From: Edaphobacter dinghuensis
Lineage (GTDB): Bacteria; Acidobacteriota; Terriglobia; Terriglobales; Acidobacteriaceae
Assembly (NCBI RefSeq): GCF_014640335.1
Contig: NZ_BMGT01000001.1
Coordinates: forward strand, 1,054,001 to 1,118,000
DNA: 64,000 nucleotides
Reading direction: 5' to 3'
Shown here one piece after another: positions 25,618 to 34,584 of this stretch. The position numbers and the translations under genes were made by a program. The notes under the pieces were generated by a model. The model had not been told where the DNA came from and did not search any database. It saw only the letters and a list, made by a program, of their open reading frames with translations. Each line of letters starts with the position of its first letter. Positions within the stretch are counted from its first letter, which is position 1.

Positions 25618-26523
25618 GTGCGCACATCCCTCGTCCTCACCCTTGCTCTACTCGCTGCCACACCCATCGCCTTCGCGCAAAAAGTAACCCTCCCCCTCTG
25701 GCCAAACGGCGCCCCCGAGACCACGCAGATCACTGGACCCGAGACCGACATCACCAAACCCACCGACGCGCTCGTAGCTGGAAAGAAGCTGATGCACCTC
25801 ACCAACATCAGCAAGCCGAGCCTCGCCGTCTACCCGCCAACAACGGCGAACACCGGCGCCGCCGTCCTCGTCTTTCCCGGCGGAGGCTACCGCATCCTCG
25901 CCTACGATCTCGAAGGCACCGAGGTTTGCATCTGGCTCAACTCCATTGGCGTGACCTGCGTTCTGGTCAAGTATCGCGTCCCCTTCGCTAACCACTATCC
26001 CGAAAATACCGCCGATCTCGAAGACGCGCAGCAGGCCATGCGCATCACCCGCACCCACGCCGCCGAATGGCACATCGATCCCAGCCGCATCGGCGTCCTC
26101 GGCTTCTCAGCCGGAGCACATCTCGCCGCCGTCCTCAGCAATCACGCCGACTACAAGCGCCCCGGCGAGCCAGCGAACCAGCCCAACGCCCGTCCAGACT
26201 TCGCCCTCATCATCTACCCTGGCTATCTATCCGACGCGCCGGCGCTCAACAAGCTGGCCCGCGGCATCGACCCCACCGCCAACACGCCGCCCACGTTCCT
26301 GCTCCAGGCCGAAGACGATCCCGTTCACGAAGAGAACTCTTTGGTCTACTTCCAGGCATTAAAGGAAGCAAAGGTCCCAGCCGAGCTTCACATCTTCGCG
26401 CAGGGTGGCCACGGCTACGGCTTGCGTCCAACGAATTTACCCATCACTCACTGGCCCGCGCTGGCCGAAACCTGGCTCCACACCATCCATGTCCTTGGAG
26501 GTTCATCTGCATCGAAGCAGTAA
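25618..26523 (+). CDS. Secreted alpha/beta hydrolase, carbohydrate-esterase-like
   Basis: The GTG at 25618 is the first codon of a signal peptide (SLVLTLALLAATPIAFAQ); the nearby ATG at 25610 is in another frame. The 301-residue product shows FPGGGYRILAYDLEG (oxyanion HGGG-like segment), GVLGFSAGAHLAA with nucleophile Ser near residue 165, LQAEDDPVHEENS with the acid Asp, and GGHGYGLR with the catalytic His. This is the arrangement of the acetyl-xylan esterase/lipase-like group that often removes acetyl groups from plant polysaccharides. It lies beside the GH31 gene, so joint action on decorated hemicellulose is plausible. The ester specificity cannot be read from sequence. Confidence 0.82.
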   Translation: MRTSLVLTLALLAATPIAFAQKVTLPLWPNGAPETTQITGPETDITKPTDALVAGKKLMHLTNISKPSLAVYPPTTANTGAAVLVFPGGGYRILAYDLEGTEVCIWLNSIGVTCVLVKYRVPFANHYPENTADLEDAQQAMRITRTHAAEWHIDPSRIGVLGFSAGAHLAAVLSNHADYKRPGEPANQPNARPDFALIIYPGYLSDAPALNKLARGIDPTANTPPTFLLQAEDDPVHEENSLVYFQALKEAKVPAELHIFAQGGHGYGLRPTNLPITHWPALAETWLHTIHVLGGSSASKQ

Positions 26524-26556
26524 CTCATCCGCGCTAAACTCACTACGAGAGAAACT

Positions 26557-26850
26557 ATGAAAAAACTACTGTCCACTGTTCTTCAGTTCGTCATGTTCCT
26601 CCTTGTCTACGCCATTGGTTCGTTGTTTCCCCCCTTCCATATCCAGCGTGTTGTCGCTTCAACTCCCACCTATACGCACATCTTCGTTCTGGACGGTCTC
26701 CTCATCGCTCTGGCTCTCTATATCTTGATTGTGCTGGGCGAAACCCTGATGAAGCGCCGTTGTCAGATCACCTGGACCACCATCGCCTTCGTCCTTGCCA
26801 TGGTCCTCGGCTACGTCATGAAGTTCGGCTTCATCACCCACGAGTTTTAG
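26557..26850 (+). CDS. Small three-helix membrane protein, unknown
   Basis: A 97-residue protein with three hydrophobic spans (about 8-25, 43-63 and 74-90) and a basic loop MKRRCQ between the last two. It has no family I recognise. It begins 33 bases after the esterase stop and ends 3 bases before the decarboxylase start, so the three genes form one transcript. Confidence 0.7.
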   Translation: MKKLLSTVLQFVMFLLVYAIGSLFPPFHIQRVVASTPTYTHIFVLDGLLIALALYILIVLGETLMKRRCQITWTTIAFVLAMVLGYVMKFGFITHEF

Positions 26851-26853
26851 CTC

Positions 26854-28239
26854 ATGGCGGATGAACCTTTAGATGGCTTCTTTCAGCGACTCGCTGAAGC
26901 GCAGCGCCGTCTCGACGCTTCGTTCGCTCATCTTCCGGCGAGTCCGCTGCCGCCGCTCGACGAAGCCGCGACCGCCATCCTCAACGAAGTGGCGATCAAG
27001 CTCCACGACAACTATCCCTACGCCCACCCGCTCTACGCCGGGCAGATGCTCAAGCCGCCCCATCCAATCGCTCGTGCTTCCTATGCGCTGGCCATGTCGG
27101 TCAATCCCAATAACCATGCGCTCGACGGTGGTCGCGCCAGCTCCGCCATGGAGATCGAAGCTGTCGCTGCCCTCGCAAAGATGTTTGGCTGGCCGCAACA
27201 CCTCGGCCACCTCACCAGCGGCGGCACCTTCGCCAACCTCGAAGCCCTCTGGATCGCTGGCCAACTAGCCCCTGGAAAATCCATCGCCGCATCCGACCAG
27301 GCCCACTACACCCACAGCCGCATCTCCGCCGTTCTCGGTCTACCATTCGTAAAAATTCCGTCCGACAACACTGGCCGTATCGATCTCCGCGCTCTCGAGT
27401 CTCTACTCGAAACTCAAACCATCGGCACAGTAGTCGTTACCCTCGGCACCACCGCCATCGGCTCGGTCGACCCGCTCGATGAAATTCTGAAGCTCCAGCA
27501 ACGCTACAACTTCCGCATTCACGTCGATGCAGCCTACGGAGGCTACTTTACCCTAGCCGCAAATCTCACCCCACAAATTCGAGCTGCCTACGAAGCCATT
27601 TCACAAGCCGATTCCATCGTCATCGATCCGCACAAGCACGGCCTCCAGCCCTACGGCTGCGGTTGCGTCCTCTTCCGCGATTCAACCGTAGGCCGCTTTT
27701 ACAAACACGACTCACCCTATACCTACTTCTCCTCCAAAGATCTTCACCTGGGCGAGATCTCGTTGGAGTGTTCCCGCGCCGGAGCCTCAGCGGTCGCGCT
27801 CTGGGCCACGCAGCAACTCGTGCCCTACATCCCCGGTGGCGCCTTCGCACAAGACCTGGAATCAAGCCACGAAGCTGCCCTCGAACTCTACCGCCGCCTC
27901 GCTGCCAGCCCCCACTTCGTCACGCCGTCCTTCCTGCCCGCTCTCGATATTGCCTTTTGGACAGCAAAATCGTCGACTCCTGAACTTTCTTCTGCTCTCG
28001 CGCAGAGGATTTTTGACGAAGCCGCCCGGCATGATCTTCACCTCGCCCTCGCAACTCTGCCAACTCGCTTCTTTCCTCCGGAGACCTGGCCGCAAACGGA
28101 ACAATCGGCAAGCGTTACCTGCCTCCGCTCTGTTCTGATGAAGCCCGAGCATTTGGCCTGGATCGACCAGATCTGGGAGCGTCTCTCAAACGCGATAACT
28201 GCCGCAGAGAGGGTCAATACCACCCCTGTACCACGATAA
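26854..28239 (+). CDS. PLP-dependent group II amino-acid decarboxylase
   Basis: A 461-residue cytoplasmic enzyme of the glutamate/aromatic amino-acid decarboxylase family. Diagnostic segments are LTSGGTFANLEAL (phosphate-binding), HVDAAYGG near residue 223 (Asp contacting the PLP ring nitrogen) and DPHKHGLQPYGCG near 260 (Lys forming the Schiff base). YTYF after it is the mobile catalytic loop. It removes the alpha-carboxyl from an amino acid, giving the amine. Which amino acid is not decided by the visible motifs; the family also covers tyrosine, tryptophan, aspartate and sulfinic substrates. It starts 3 bases after the small membrane protein gene. Confidence 0.85.
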   Translation: MADEPLDGFFQRLAEAQRRLDASFAHLPASPLPPLDEAATAILNEVAIKLHDNYPYAHPLYAGQMLKPPHPIARASYALAMSVNPNNHALDGGRASSAMEIEAVAALAKMFGWPQHLGHLTSGGTFANLEALWIAGQLAPGKSIAASDQAHYTHSRISAVLGLPFVKIPSDNTGRIDLRALESLLETQTIGTVVVTLGTTAIGSVDPLDEILKLQQRYNFRIHVDAAYGGYFTLAANLTPQIRAAYEAISQADSIVIDPHKHGLQPYGCGCVLFRDSTVGRFYKHDSPYTYFSSKDLHLGEISLECSRAGASAVALWATQQLVPYIPGGAFAQDLESSHEAALELYRRLAASPHFVTPSFLPALDIAFWTAKSSTPELSSALAQRIFDEAARHDLHLALATLPTRFFPPETWPQTEQSASVTCLRSVLMKPEHLAWIDQIWERLSNAITAAERVNTTPVPR

Positions 28240-28278
28240 GTTCCTCTTTTCCTCGTTGCTTCTTTGGTAAACTAACCG

Positions 28279-28380
28279 CTATTCGGGGTTACGATCTTCC
28301 ATCCCCGGAGGTCGTGTTCTCAGCGACTCCGCCGATAGTAAGCGTTAACCTGGCACCCGGGCCCGGCCTTACCGGTCGTA
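28279..28380 (+). ncRNA. Possible structured leader of glucan phosphorylase mRNA
   Basis: CTATTCGG (28279-28286) can close with CCGATAG (28332-28338) around an inner hairpin GGAGGTCG (28307-28314) / CGACTCC (28324-28330). GGTTA (28287-28291) inside can pair with TAACC (28346-28350) outside, a pseudoknot-like option. A GC-rich segment with CCGG repeats follows. I do not recognise a known riboswitch class. It is only a candidate. Confidence 0.35.
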
Positions 28381-28407
28381 GATTCGGATGAGAAAAGGAA
28401 ATACCAC

Positions 28408-30204
28408 TTGAGCCTCTCCAACGCGCTCGCTAAAACTTCACCCGACCTCACTTCCCGCAGCATTGCCTATTTCTCCATGGAGATTGCCCTCTCTCCTTCG
28501 GTACCCACCTACTCCGGTGGTCTGGGCATGTTGGCTGGCGATACCCTTCGTTCCGCGGCAGACACCTGCCGCCCTATGGTTGCCATCTCGCTCACGCATC
28601 GGCGCGGCTACTTCCGCCAGATTCTCGACGCGCAGGGGCAGCAGACCGAGGCTGACGTTCCCTGGTCGCCGGAGACCACTCTCCCCAGCGCCAACAAGGT
28701 CATCTCGCTCACCATGCAAGGCCGTCAGGTGCTCGTGCGCGCGTGGCGTTTCGATGTCGTCGGCGTCACCGGCCATGTTATCCCTGTTTTTCTGCTCGAT
28801 ACCGACGTTGAAGGCAACGACGAGTGGGACCGCCGTCTCACCGACCATCTCTACGGTGGCGACACCTACTACCGTCTCTGTCAGGAGACCGTTCTCGGCC
28901 TCGGGGGCGTCGCTCTTCTACGTGCGCTGGATTGTAAACCCAGTGTCTATCACATGAACGAAGGCCACGCCGCCCTGCTCAGCATCGGCCTGCTCGAAGA
29001 GCATCTCGCCGGCAATCCTCTCCGTGAGGCGCAGGAGATCGATCTCGAAGCCGTTCGCCGCCAGTGCGTCTTCACCACGCACACCCCTGTTCCTGCCGGT
29101 CACGACCAATTCGGCCTCGACCAGATGTATCAGGTCCTCGGCCACGACCGCGGCGCTGCCATCGAGCACGCGGGTTGTCTCCACAACGGTCTAATGAACA
29201 TGACCTACATCGCCCTGCGCTTCTCCCGCTATGTCAACGGAGTCGCCATGCAACACGGCAAGGTCTCGCAGCTCATGTTCCCTGACTACAAGGTTCACTC
29301 CATCACTAATGGAGTCCACGCTGGCACCTGGGTCTCGCCTCACTTTCAGGAACTTCTGGACGCTGAGATCTCCAATTGGCGCACCGACAATCAATACTTT
29401 CGCTCGGTCTATGGCATCGACCCGGCCCGTATCTCCGCCTGTCACTTCAAAGGCAAGCAGCGTCTCTTCGACGTCCTGGCCAAACGCACAGGCCATCACT
29501 TTAACCCCTCCGTCCTCACTCTCGGATTCGCCCGGCGCGTAGCAACCTATAAGAGAGCCAGTCTTCTGCTCGAAGACCCGGCGCGCCTCGTCGCTATCGC
29601 CGAAAAGATCGGCGGCCTCCAGATTCTCTACGCCGGCAAGGCTCACCCAGCCGACGGCGCCGGCAAGAGCCTCATCCGCGACGTCTATGCTGCAGCCGCT
29701 CGTCTGAACTCCAGCGCTCTCAAGATTCACTACCTCGAAAACTACGATTGGGAGCTGGGTGCTCTGCTCACCCAGGGTGTAGACGTTTGGGTCAATACAC
29801 CTCGCCGCCCCTATGAAGCTTCGGGAACCTCAGGAATGAAGGCTGCTCTCAACGGCGTCCCTTCGCTCTCTGTGCTCGACGGTTGGTGGATCGAGGGCTG
29901 TGCCGAGAACGTCACAGGCTGGGCCATTGAGGATGCTGAAACCGAAGCGGCCGAGGCGGCCAACCTATACGAAAAACTCGAAAAGCACATCGCGCCCATG
30001 TACGCCAACCCTGCCGCCTGGTCGCGAATGCAGCAGCACTGTATTGCCATCAATGGCAGCTTCTTCAACACGCACCGCATGTTGGCGCAGTACGTCTGCA
30101 ACGCCTACTTCCCCTTTCCCCGTCTTGCCGATGCAGCCTCTCCGTCGGTTCCCGTAAACGAGCCTGCGGTTCAGACTCTTTTGAACGAACCGGCGTTAGC
30201 CTAG
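28408..30204 (+). CDS. glgP: Alpha-glucan (glycogen/maltodextrin) phosphorylase, short type
   Basis: It starts with TTG at 28408, supported by AAAGGAA at 28394-28400. The 598-residue protein releases glucose-1-phosphate from alpha-1,4-glucans. Signature segments are IAYFSMEIALSPSVPTYSGG at the N-terminus, HMNEGHAA, FTTHTPVPAGHD, FARRVATYKRA and EASGTSGMKAALNG, whose Lys (about residue 477) binds pyridoxal phosphate. It is shorter than the classic 800-residue enzymes and belongs to the compact type common in many bacteria. A possible structured leader precedes it and a strong terminator follows, so it is probably a single-gene unit. It works on storage glycogen or imported maltodextrin in the cytoplasm. 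Confidence 0.92.
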   Translation: MSLSNALAKTSPDLTSRSIAYFSMEIALSPSVPTYSGGLGMLAGDTLRSAADTCRPMVAISLTHRRGYFRQILDAQGQQTEADVPWSPETTLPSANKVISLTMQGRQVLVRAWRFDVVGVTGHVIPVFLLDTDVEGNDEWDRRLTDHLYGGDTYYRLCQETVLGLGGVALLRALDCKPSVYHMNEGHAALLSIGLLEEHLAGNPLREAQEIDLEAVRRQCVFTTHTPVPAGHDQFGLDQMYQVLGHDRGAAIEHAGCLHNGLMNMTYIALRFSRYVNGVAMQHGKVSQLMFPDYKVHSITNGVHAGTWVSPHFQELLDAEISNWRTDNQYFRSVYGIDPARISACHFKGKQRLFDVLAKRTGHHFNPSVLTLGFARRVATYKRASLLLEDPARLVAIAEKIGGLQILYAGKAHPADGAGKSLIRDVYAAAARLNSSALKIHYLENYDWELGALLTQGVDVWVNTPRRPYEASGTSGMKAALNGVPSLSVLDGWWIEGCAENVTGWAIEDAETEAAEAANLYEKLEKHIAPMYANPAAWSRMQQHCIAINGSFFNTHRMLAQYVCNAYFPFPRLADAASPSVPVNEPAVQTLLNEPALA

Positions 30205-30233
30205 CCATCCTTTCTGGCATCATCGTTTCCAGG

Positions 30234-30266
30234 CAGCCACGCTAAGTCAAATTAGCGTGGCTGTTT
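30234..30266 (+). terminator. Rho-independent terminator after glgP
   Basis: A perfect 12-base stem, CAGCCACGCTAA (30234-30245) with TTAGCGTGGCTG (30252-30263), with a GTCAAA loop and TTT after it. Confidence 0.9.
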
Positions 30267-30441
30267 AGCTTCCCATTCCGTTCTTCGGGCAATTAGGGAA
30301 TGGCGTTCTGTCCGGACGATTTTTTGCTCGCAACCGGCGTTCTATAGAAGGCACATAAAAGCCCAAAGTTTAACGAGTTTTGGCATCTAACCCGTATAAA
30401 TAAGACTGGTAATCGTAACTCCCCAAATCGAAGGGATATCT

Positions 30442-31926
30442 TTGTCTACCTCCGCTCCCGGCATCGGCTCGCTCCCCGCGCTCTGCGTCGACCTTGACGG
30501 TACTCTGGTCAAATCCGACACTCTGGTCGACTCGACCCTTGCACTCGCACGCCGAAATCCGGCTGCTCTTCTCCAGCTTCCGCGCTGGCTGACCGAGGGG
30601 AAAGCCGCCCTGAAGCGCCATATCACCAGCAATGTCGAGCTGGATGTCGCCCATCTTCCTTACAATCGCGAGTTGCTACAGTATCTAGAGCAGCAAAAAG
30701 CCGCTGGCCGTTCCATTTATCTCGCCACTGCGGCCGATTCCGTATTGGCCCACCGCATCGCCACCCACTTCAATCTCTTCGCCGGGGTTCTTGCCTCCGA
30801 TGGCACAACTAATCTGGCCGGTTCCAACAAGCTCGCTGCGTTCCGGCAGACCTTCGGCGATGATTTCACCTATATCGGCAACGCTCGGCCCGACCTTACG
30901 CTCCTGCAAAACTGCAAAGAACCGATGGTGGCCAACCCCACGGCAGGCCTGCGTTCTGCGCTCCGCGCCAATGGGATCGTTCCCGTCCGCTCCTTTGAAG
31001 AACGAGTCAGCCCCCTTCGTGCGTGGCCGAAGGCCATCCGCATTCACCAGTGGGCAAAGAACACGCTGATCTTTCTGCCGCTTCTGCTCGCCCATGCGTG
31101 GGACAAAGCCCTCTTTGCCGGCGCGTTCATCGCCTTTCTCAGCTTCGGTTTGTGCGCGTCCGGAACTTATATCGTCAACGATCTATTGGATTTAGAGGCA
31201 GACCGCCAGCATCCGCGCAAAAGGAGACGGCCATTTGCCTCAGGCGATCTGTCTGCGATCAGCGGCGTTGCCGTCATCGCGCTCTTCCTGGTTGCCTCGG
31301 TCTGCCTCGCCATTCTTCTTCCCCACGTCGTGGAACTCATCTCGCCCTCTCTCGGGCTCGCGCGGCCATATCATTTCCTCGAATGGCTCGGGATCTATGC
31401 GGTGACGACGCTGGCCTACTCGCTTCGGCTCAAGCGGGCGGTCATGGTGGATGTGATTGTGTTGTCGGGGCTCTATACCATTCGCATTCTCGCCGGTTCG
31501 GCTGCCACAGGGGTTGCCGTCTCCACCTGGCTGGCCAGCTTCAGCATCTTCTTCTTCCTGTCGCTGGCATTCGTCAAGCGCTATGCGGAGCTTGAAAATC
31601 TGCGCGAGCGGGGCGGCGTAACCGCAGGGGGGCGCAGCTACCATGTCTCCGATATCGAACAGCTTCGCAGCTTCGGCTCCGCCAGTGGCTATGTCTCGGT
31701 TGCTGTTCTTACGCTCTACATCTCCAACTTGAACGCCGTCGAGCTTTACCACCACACCAACCGGCTCTGGCTGCTGGTGCCGGTTCTGCTGCTTTGGATC
31801 AGCCTGCTTTGGCTGCGTGCCTCGCGCGGTGAACTCGACGAAGATCCCGTTGTCTACGCGGTCACCGACCGGCGTAGCCTGCTTCTCGGTCTGGCTGTAG
31901 TTGCCATCGTTCTTCTGGCGCTGTGA
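30442..31926 (+). CDS. HAD phosphatase-UbiA prenyltransferase fusion
   Basis: It starts with TTG at 30442 (AAGGGA 6 bases upstream). The first 200 residues are a HAD-type phosphatase-like domain with CVDLDGTLVKSD as motif I, LATAADS as motif II and GNARPDLTLL as the last acidic motif. The rest is a multi-spanning UbiA prenyltransferase with NDLLDLEADRQHPRKRRRPF as the first Asp-rich motif and a second around MVDVIVLSGLYTIRILAG. The nearest well-known relative of the membrane half is the phosphoribosyltransferase making decaprenyl-phosphoryl ribose phosphate, and the HAD half could remove the phosphate from that product. This pairing is my inference. The usual UbiA reaction couples a polyprenyl phosphate or diphosphate to an acceptor at the inner membrane. 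Confidence 0.82.
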   Translation: MSTSAPGIGSLPALCVDLDGTLVKSDTLVDSTLALARRNPAALLQLPRWLTEGKAALKRHITSNVELDVAHLPYNRELLQYLEQQKAAGRSIYLATAADSVLAHRIATHFNLFAGVLASDGTTNLAGSNKLAAFRQTFGDDFTYIGNARPDLTLLQNCKEPMVANPTAGLRSALRANGIVPVRSFEERVSPLRAWPKAIRIHQWAKNTLIFLPLLLAHAWDKALFAGAFIAFLSFGLCASGTYIVNDLLDLEADRQHPRKRRRPFASGDLSAISGVAVIALFLVASVCLAILLPHVVELISPSLGLARPYHFLEWLGIYAVTTLAYSLRLKRAVMVDVIVLSGLYTIRILAGSAATGVAVSTWLASFSIFFFLSLAFVKRYAELENLRERGGVTAGGRSYHVSDIEQLRSFGSASGYVSVAVLTLYISNLNAVELYHHTNRLWLLVPVLLLWISLLWLRASRGELDEDPVVYAVTDRRSLLLGLAVVAIVLLAL

Positions 31927-31977
31927 ACCGACCTCCAGCAATTTCTGGCAATCAAATACGATATTGTTCCGGCCTGA

Positions 31978-32412
31978 TTATTCACTTCCGGGTCCGTGCC
32001 GAGGCTTGCCTTCCTGTACATAGTTCCGGTTCCACTTAGGAATCTCGACCACATAAGTCCCCGGTTTTTCAATCACTGCCTGGCACCCGAGTCGCGAGTT
32101 CAACTGAATATCGGCAGCCGTCTCCATACGGTCAAGCTCCAGATCTTCCGGCTCGCTCACGCCTTGCATCCCCTCCTTCACCCACAGGTGACAGGTGGTA
32201 CAGGCGCATACGCCGCCGCAGGCGTGGTCGAGAAAGATGTCATAGTTCTCCGCGACATCGAGAAACGACATGGGCTGCCCATGCCCTTCATACGGCAGGG
32301 AATCAAACGGAAACTCGACCGTCCGTCCCTCCGGCTCAAACGTGACCCGAACCATTCCTTCGCCCGCAGGCTTCGACAAATCCACAACTTCATTTTTATT
32401 GTTTTCAGACAT
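31978..32412 (-). CDS. fdx: 2Fe-2S ferredoxin of the Isc system
   Basis: The ATG at 32412 lies 2 bases after the hscA stop, so the genes are coupled. The 144-residue protein has the adrenodoxin-type cluster spacing CGGVCACTTC (Cys-x5-Cys-x2-Cys) with the fourth Cys in SRLGCQA. The acidic patch SEPEDLELDRMET is also typical. Isc ferredoxin supplies electrons to the IscS-IscU scaffold reaction. It has a Gly- and Pro-rich tail of about ten residues. It closes the Isc set and faces the HAD-UbiA gene. Confidence 0.9.
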   Translation of the reverse strand: MSENNKNEVVDLSKPAGEGMVRVTFEPEGRTVEFPFDSLPYEGHGQPMSFLDVAENYDIFLDHACGGVCACTTCHLWVKEGMQGVSEPEDLELDRMETAADIQLNSRLGCQAVIEKPGTYVVEIPKWNRNYVQEGKPRHGPGSE

Positions 32413-32414
32413 AA

Positions 32415-34430
32415 TCAATCTTCCGTCGACTCTCCGGCCGTAGCCTCATCGTTTATAGAATCTTCAATCCGCGCAGTCTCGGCTTCGACTTCAGCCTTAG
32501 AATCCAATACCTGCGCCTTTGCAAAGGGATGCGGCGCCGTCGGCCCCTCACCTATGCTCTCACCCGCGGCTCTCATCGTCTTGCCCTTCATCGCGCCGGA
32601 GACGGCAGTGTCCATCATCAGCTCCGCGAACCGCCGCGTGGCCTGATCCAGTCCCTCGATCGACTTTCGAATGAGCTTGTAATCTCCGCCTATTACCGCA
32701 GCCTTCAGCTCGTTGATCGCCTGTTCAATCTTCGCAATCTCATCTGAGGTCAGCTTCTGCCATGCCTCGTGCTTCCTGCCTTTTTCTACTGCCGTCAGAA
32801 TCGTCTCAGCCTCGTTCTTTGCCTCAATGACCTGACGCTCTTGAATGTCCTGCTCGGCAAAATCGAATGAAGCGAGGATCATCGACTCCACCTGCTCATC
32901 GGTGAGTCCATAGGTCGGCTTGACTTCGACCTCGGCTTCCTTGCCGCTGCGCTGCTCGCGCGCGCTCACATGCAAAATGCCGTTGGCGTCGATGAGGAAC
33001 TTCACCTCGATGCGCGGCAGTCCTGCCACCATCGGCGGAATCCCTTTCAGATCGAACCGCGCCAGTGACCGGCAATCCTTCGCTAGTTCTCGCTCTCCCT
33101 GCACGACATGGATCGCCACATTCGTCTGCCCGTCCACGCCGGTCGTAAAGTGCTCGGTCGCGCTCGCCGGAATCGTAGAGTTGCGTTGAATAATCTTCGC
33201 CACCACGCCGCCCAGCGCCTCGATCCCCAGCGAAAGCGGTGTGACGTCAAGCAGAAGCAGGTCCTCCGTAGCCGCCGAACCGCCAGCCAGAATCTGCGCC
33301 TGCACTGCCGCACCTAGAGCCACAACCTCGTCGGGATTCAGCTCGGTATGCGGCTTCTTGCCGCGCGCGCTCAGCCCGAACAACTCATCGACCAACCGCC
33401 GTACCGCTGGAATCCGTGTCGATCCGCCAACCAGCACGACCTCGTCGATCTGTTCCACCGACAAGCCGGCATCCTTCAAAGCCTGCTTGCAAGGTCCGGA
33501 CGTCCGCGCAATCACGCCAGCCGACAGCTCCTCAAACTGGCTGCGTGTGATCTTGCGCTGATACCGCACGCTTCCCTCAATGATGGACAGCTCCACATCG
33601 AGCGCTGCTGTCTCTGCGTCCGACAGTCGAATCTTGGCTTCGATCACTGCCTTGCGAATCTTCTGCACTGTCTCGCCGTTGCCGCGCACATCCTCGCCAA
33701 GATCACCGGCGATGTCGTCCAACGCAATCGCAATCAACAGGTTGTCGATGTCGTCGCCGCCAAGGTGAGTATCTCCACCCGTGGCAATCACCTCGAAGAT
33801 CCCTTCATGGAGCTTCAGGATTGAGATATCGAACGTGCCGCCGCCGAAGTCATAAACCGCGATCAGTCCATCCTTATTCTTGTTCAGACCGTAAGCCAGA
33901 GCCGCCGCCGTCGGCTCATTCACCAGGCGCAGCACCTCCAGCCCGGCGATACGCCCTGCATCCTTGGTAGCCTGCCGCTGGGCGTCGTTGAAGTAAGCAG
34001 GAACCGTAATGACCGCCTTCGTCACCGGGCCGCCAAAAAACCGCTCTGCATTCTTCTTTAACTGCATCAATACATAGGCTGAGATCTCCGGCGGAGTCAT
34101 CGTCAGGCCGCCTACATTCAGCCGCAGCACCTCGCCGGGTTGCAATCCTTCGGCCAGCTTGAAGGGAAACAGCTTCAACTCCTCCTGCACATCGGTAAGG
34201 TCACGCCCCATCAGTCTCTTGGCGGAATAGACGGCGCTTGCCGAATCCGCCAGCAGGGTTCCGCGTGCGGCATTTCCTACGGCGACACCCTCATCGGTCC
34301 ATGCCACGACCGACGGCACCAGCCGTTCGCCGTCCTCGCCTGGAATCACGACCGGCGTCTCCCCCTCCATAAACGCCACCAGCGAATTCGTCGTTCCCAG
34401 ATCAATCCCTACAACACGTTGCTCAGCCAT
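32415..34430 (-). CDS. hscA: Hsp70-type Fe-S assembly chaperone
   Basis: It starts at ATG 34430 and has 671 residues. The N-terminal ATPase begins VVGIDLGTTNSLVAFM, with VPAYFNDAQRQATKDAG and DFGGGTFDISIL as phosphate-binding motifs and LVGGSTRIP later. The substrate-binding half has LDVTPLSLGIEALGG and STIPASATEHF. It lacks the DnaK C-terminal GGMP tail and sits next to fdx, which places it as HscA rather than DnaK. HscA with HscB helps pass clusters from IscU to target proteins. It has a 38-residue acidic, Ala- and Glu-rich end. Its partner hscB is about 1.1 kb away, separated by two genes on the other strand. Confidence 0.9.
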   Translation of the reverse strand: MAEQRVVGIDLGTTNSLVAFMEGETPVVIPGEDGERLVPSVVAWTDEGVAVGNAARGTLLADSASAVYSAKRLMGRDLTDVQEELKLFPFKLAEGLQPGEVLRLNVGGLTMTPPEISAYVLMQLKKNAERFFGGPVTKAVITVPAYFNDAQRQATKDAGRIAGLEVLRLVNEPTAAALAYGLNKNKDGLIAVYDFGGGTFDISILKLHEGIFEVIATGGDTHLGGDDIDNLLIAIALDDIAGDLGEDVRGNGETVQKIRKAVIEAKIRLSDAETAALDVELSIIEGSVRYQRKITRSQFEELSAGVIARTSGPCKQALKDAGLSVEQIDEVVLVGGSTRIPAVRRLVDELFGLSARGKKPHTELNPDEVVALGAAVQAQILAGGSAATEDLLLLDVTPLSLGIEALGGVVAKIIQRNSTIPASATEHFTTGVDGQTNVAIHVVQGERELAKDCRSLARFDLKGIPPMVAGLPRIEVKFLIDANGILHVSAREQRSGKEAEVEVKPTYGLTDEQVESMILASFDFAEQDIQERQVIEAKNEAETILTAVEKGRKHEAWQKLTSDEIAKIEQAINELKAAVIGGDYKLIRKSIEGLDQATRRFAELMMDTAVSGAMKGKTMRAAGESIGEGPTAPHPFAKAQVLDSKAEVEAETARIEDSINDEATAGESTED

Positions 34431-34584
34431 AACCTGCAAATCCTCTGTCGTTTCAATGCTCTTTCTATTGTCCTACAAATGGCGGTGATGGTATGCCCCG
34501 GTTACTTTAGATGCGCTCTCAGCCAAGATCCATTTACCGCACTTTTACGACAACCTCCTCAATTGCTATGGCATCCTTTCAAGC

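Noticed and set aside
25584..25991. 135-codon frame rich in Arg, His and Pro
   Set aside because: It is an out-of-frame shadow of the esterase gene, whose frame has a signal peptide and catalytic motifs.
32415..34430. DnaK as the identity of the Hsp70 gene
   Set aside because: Coupling to an Isc ferredoxin, hscB nearby and no DnaK-type tail favour HscA.
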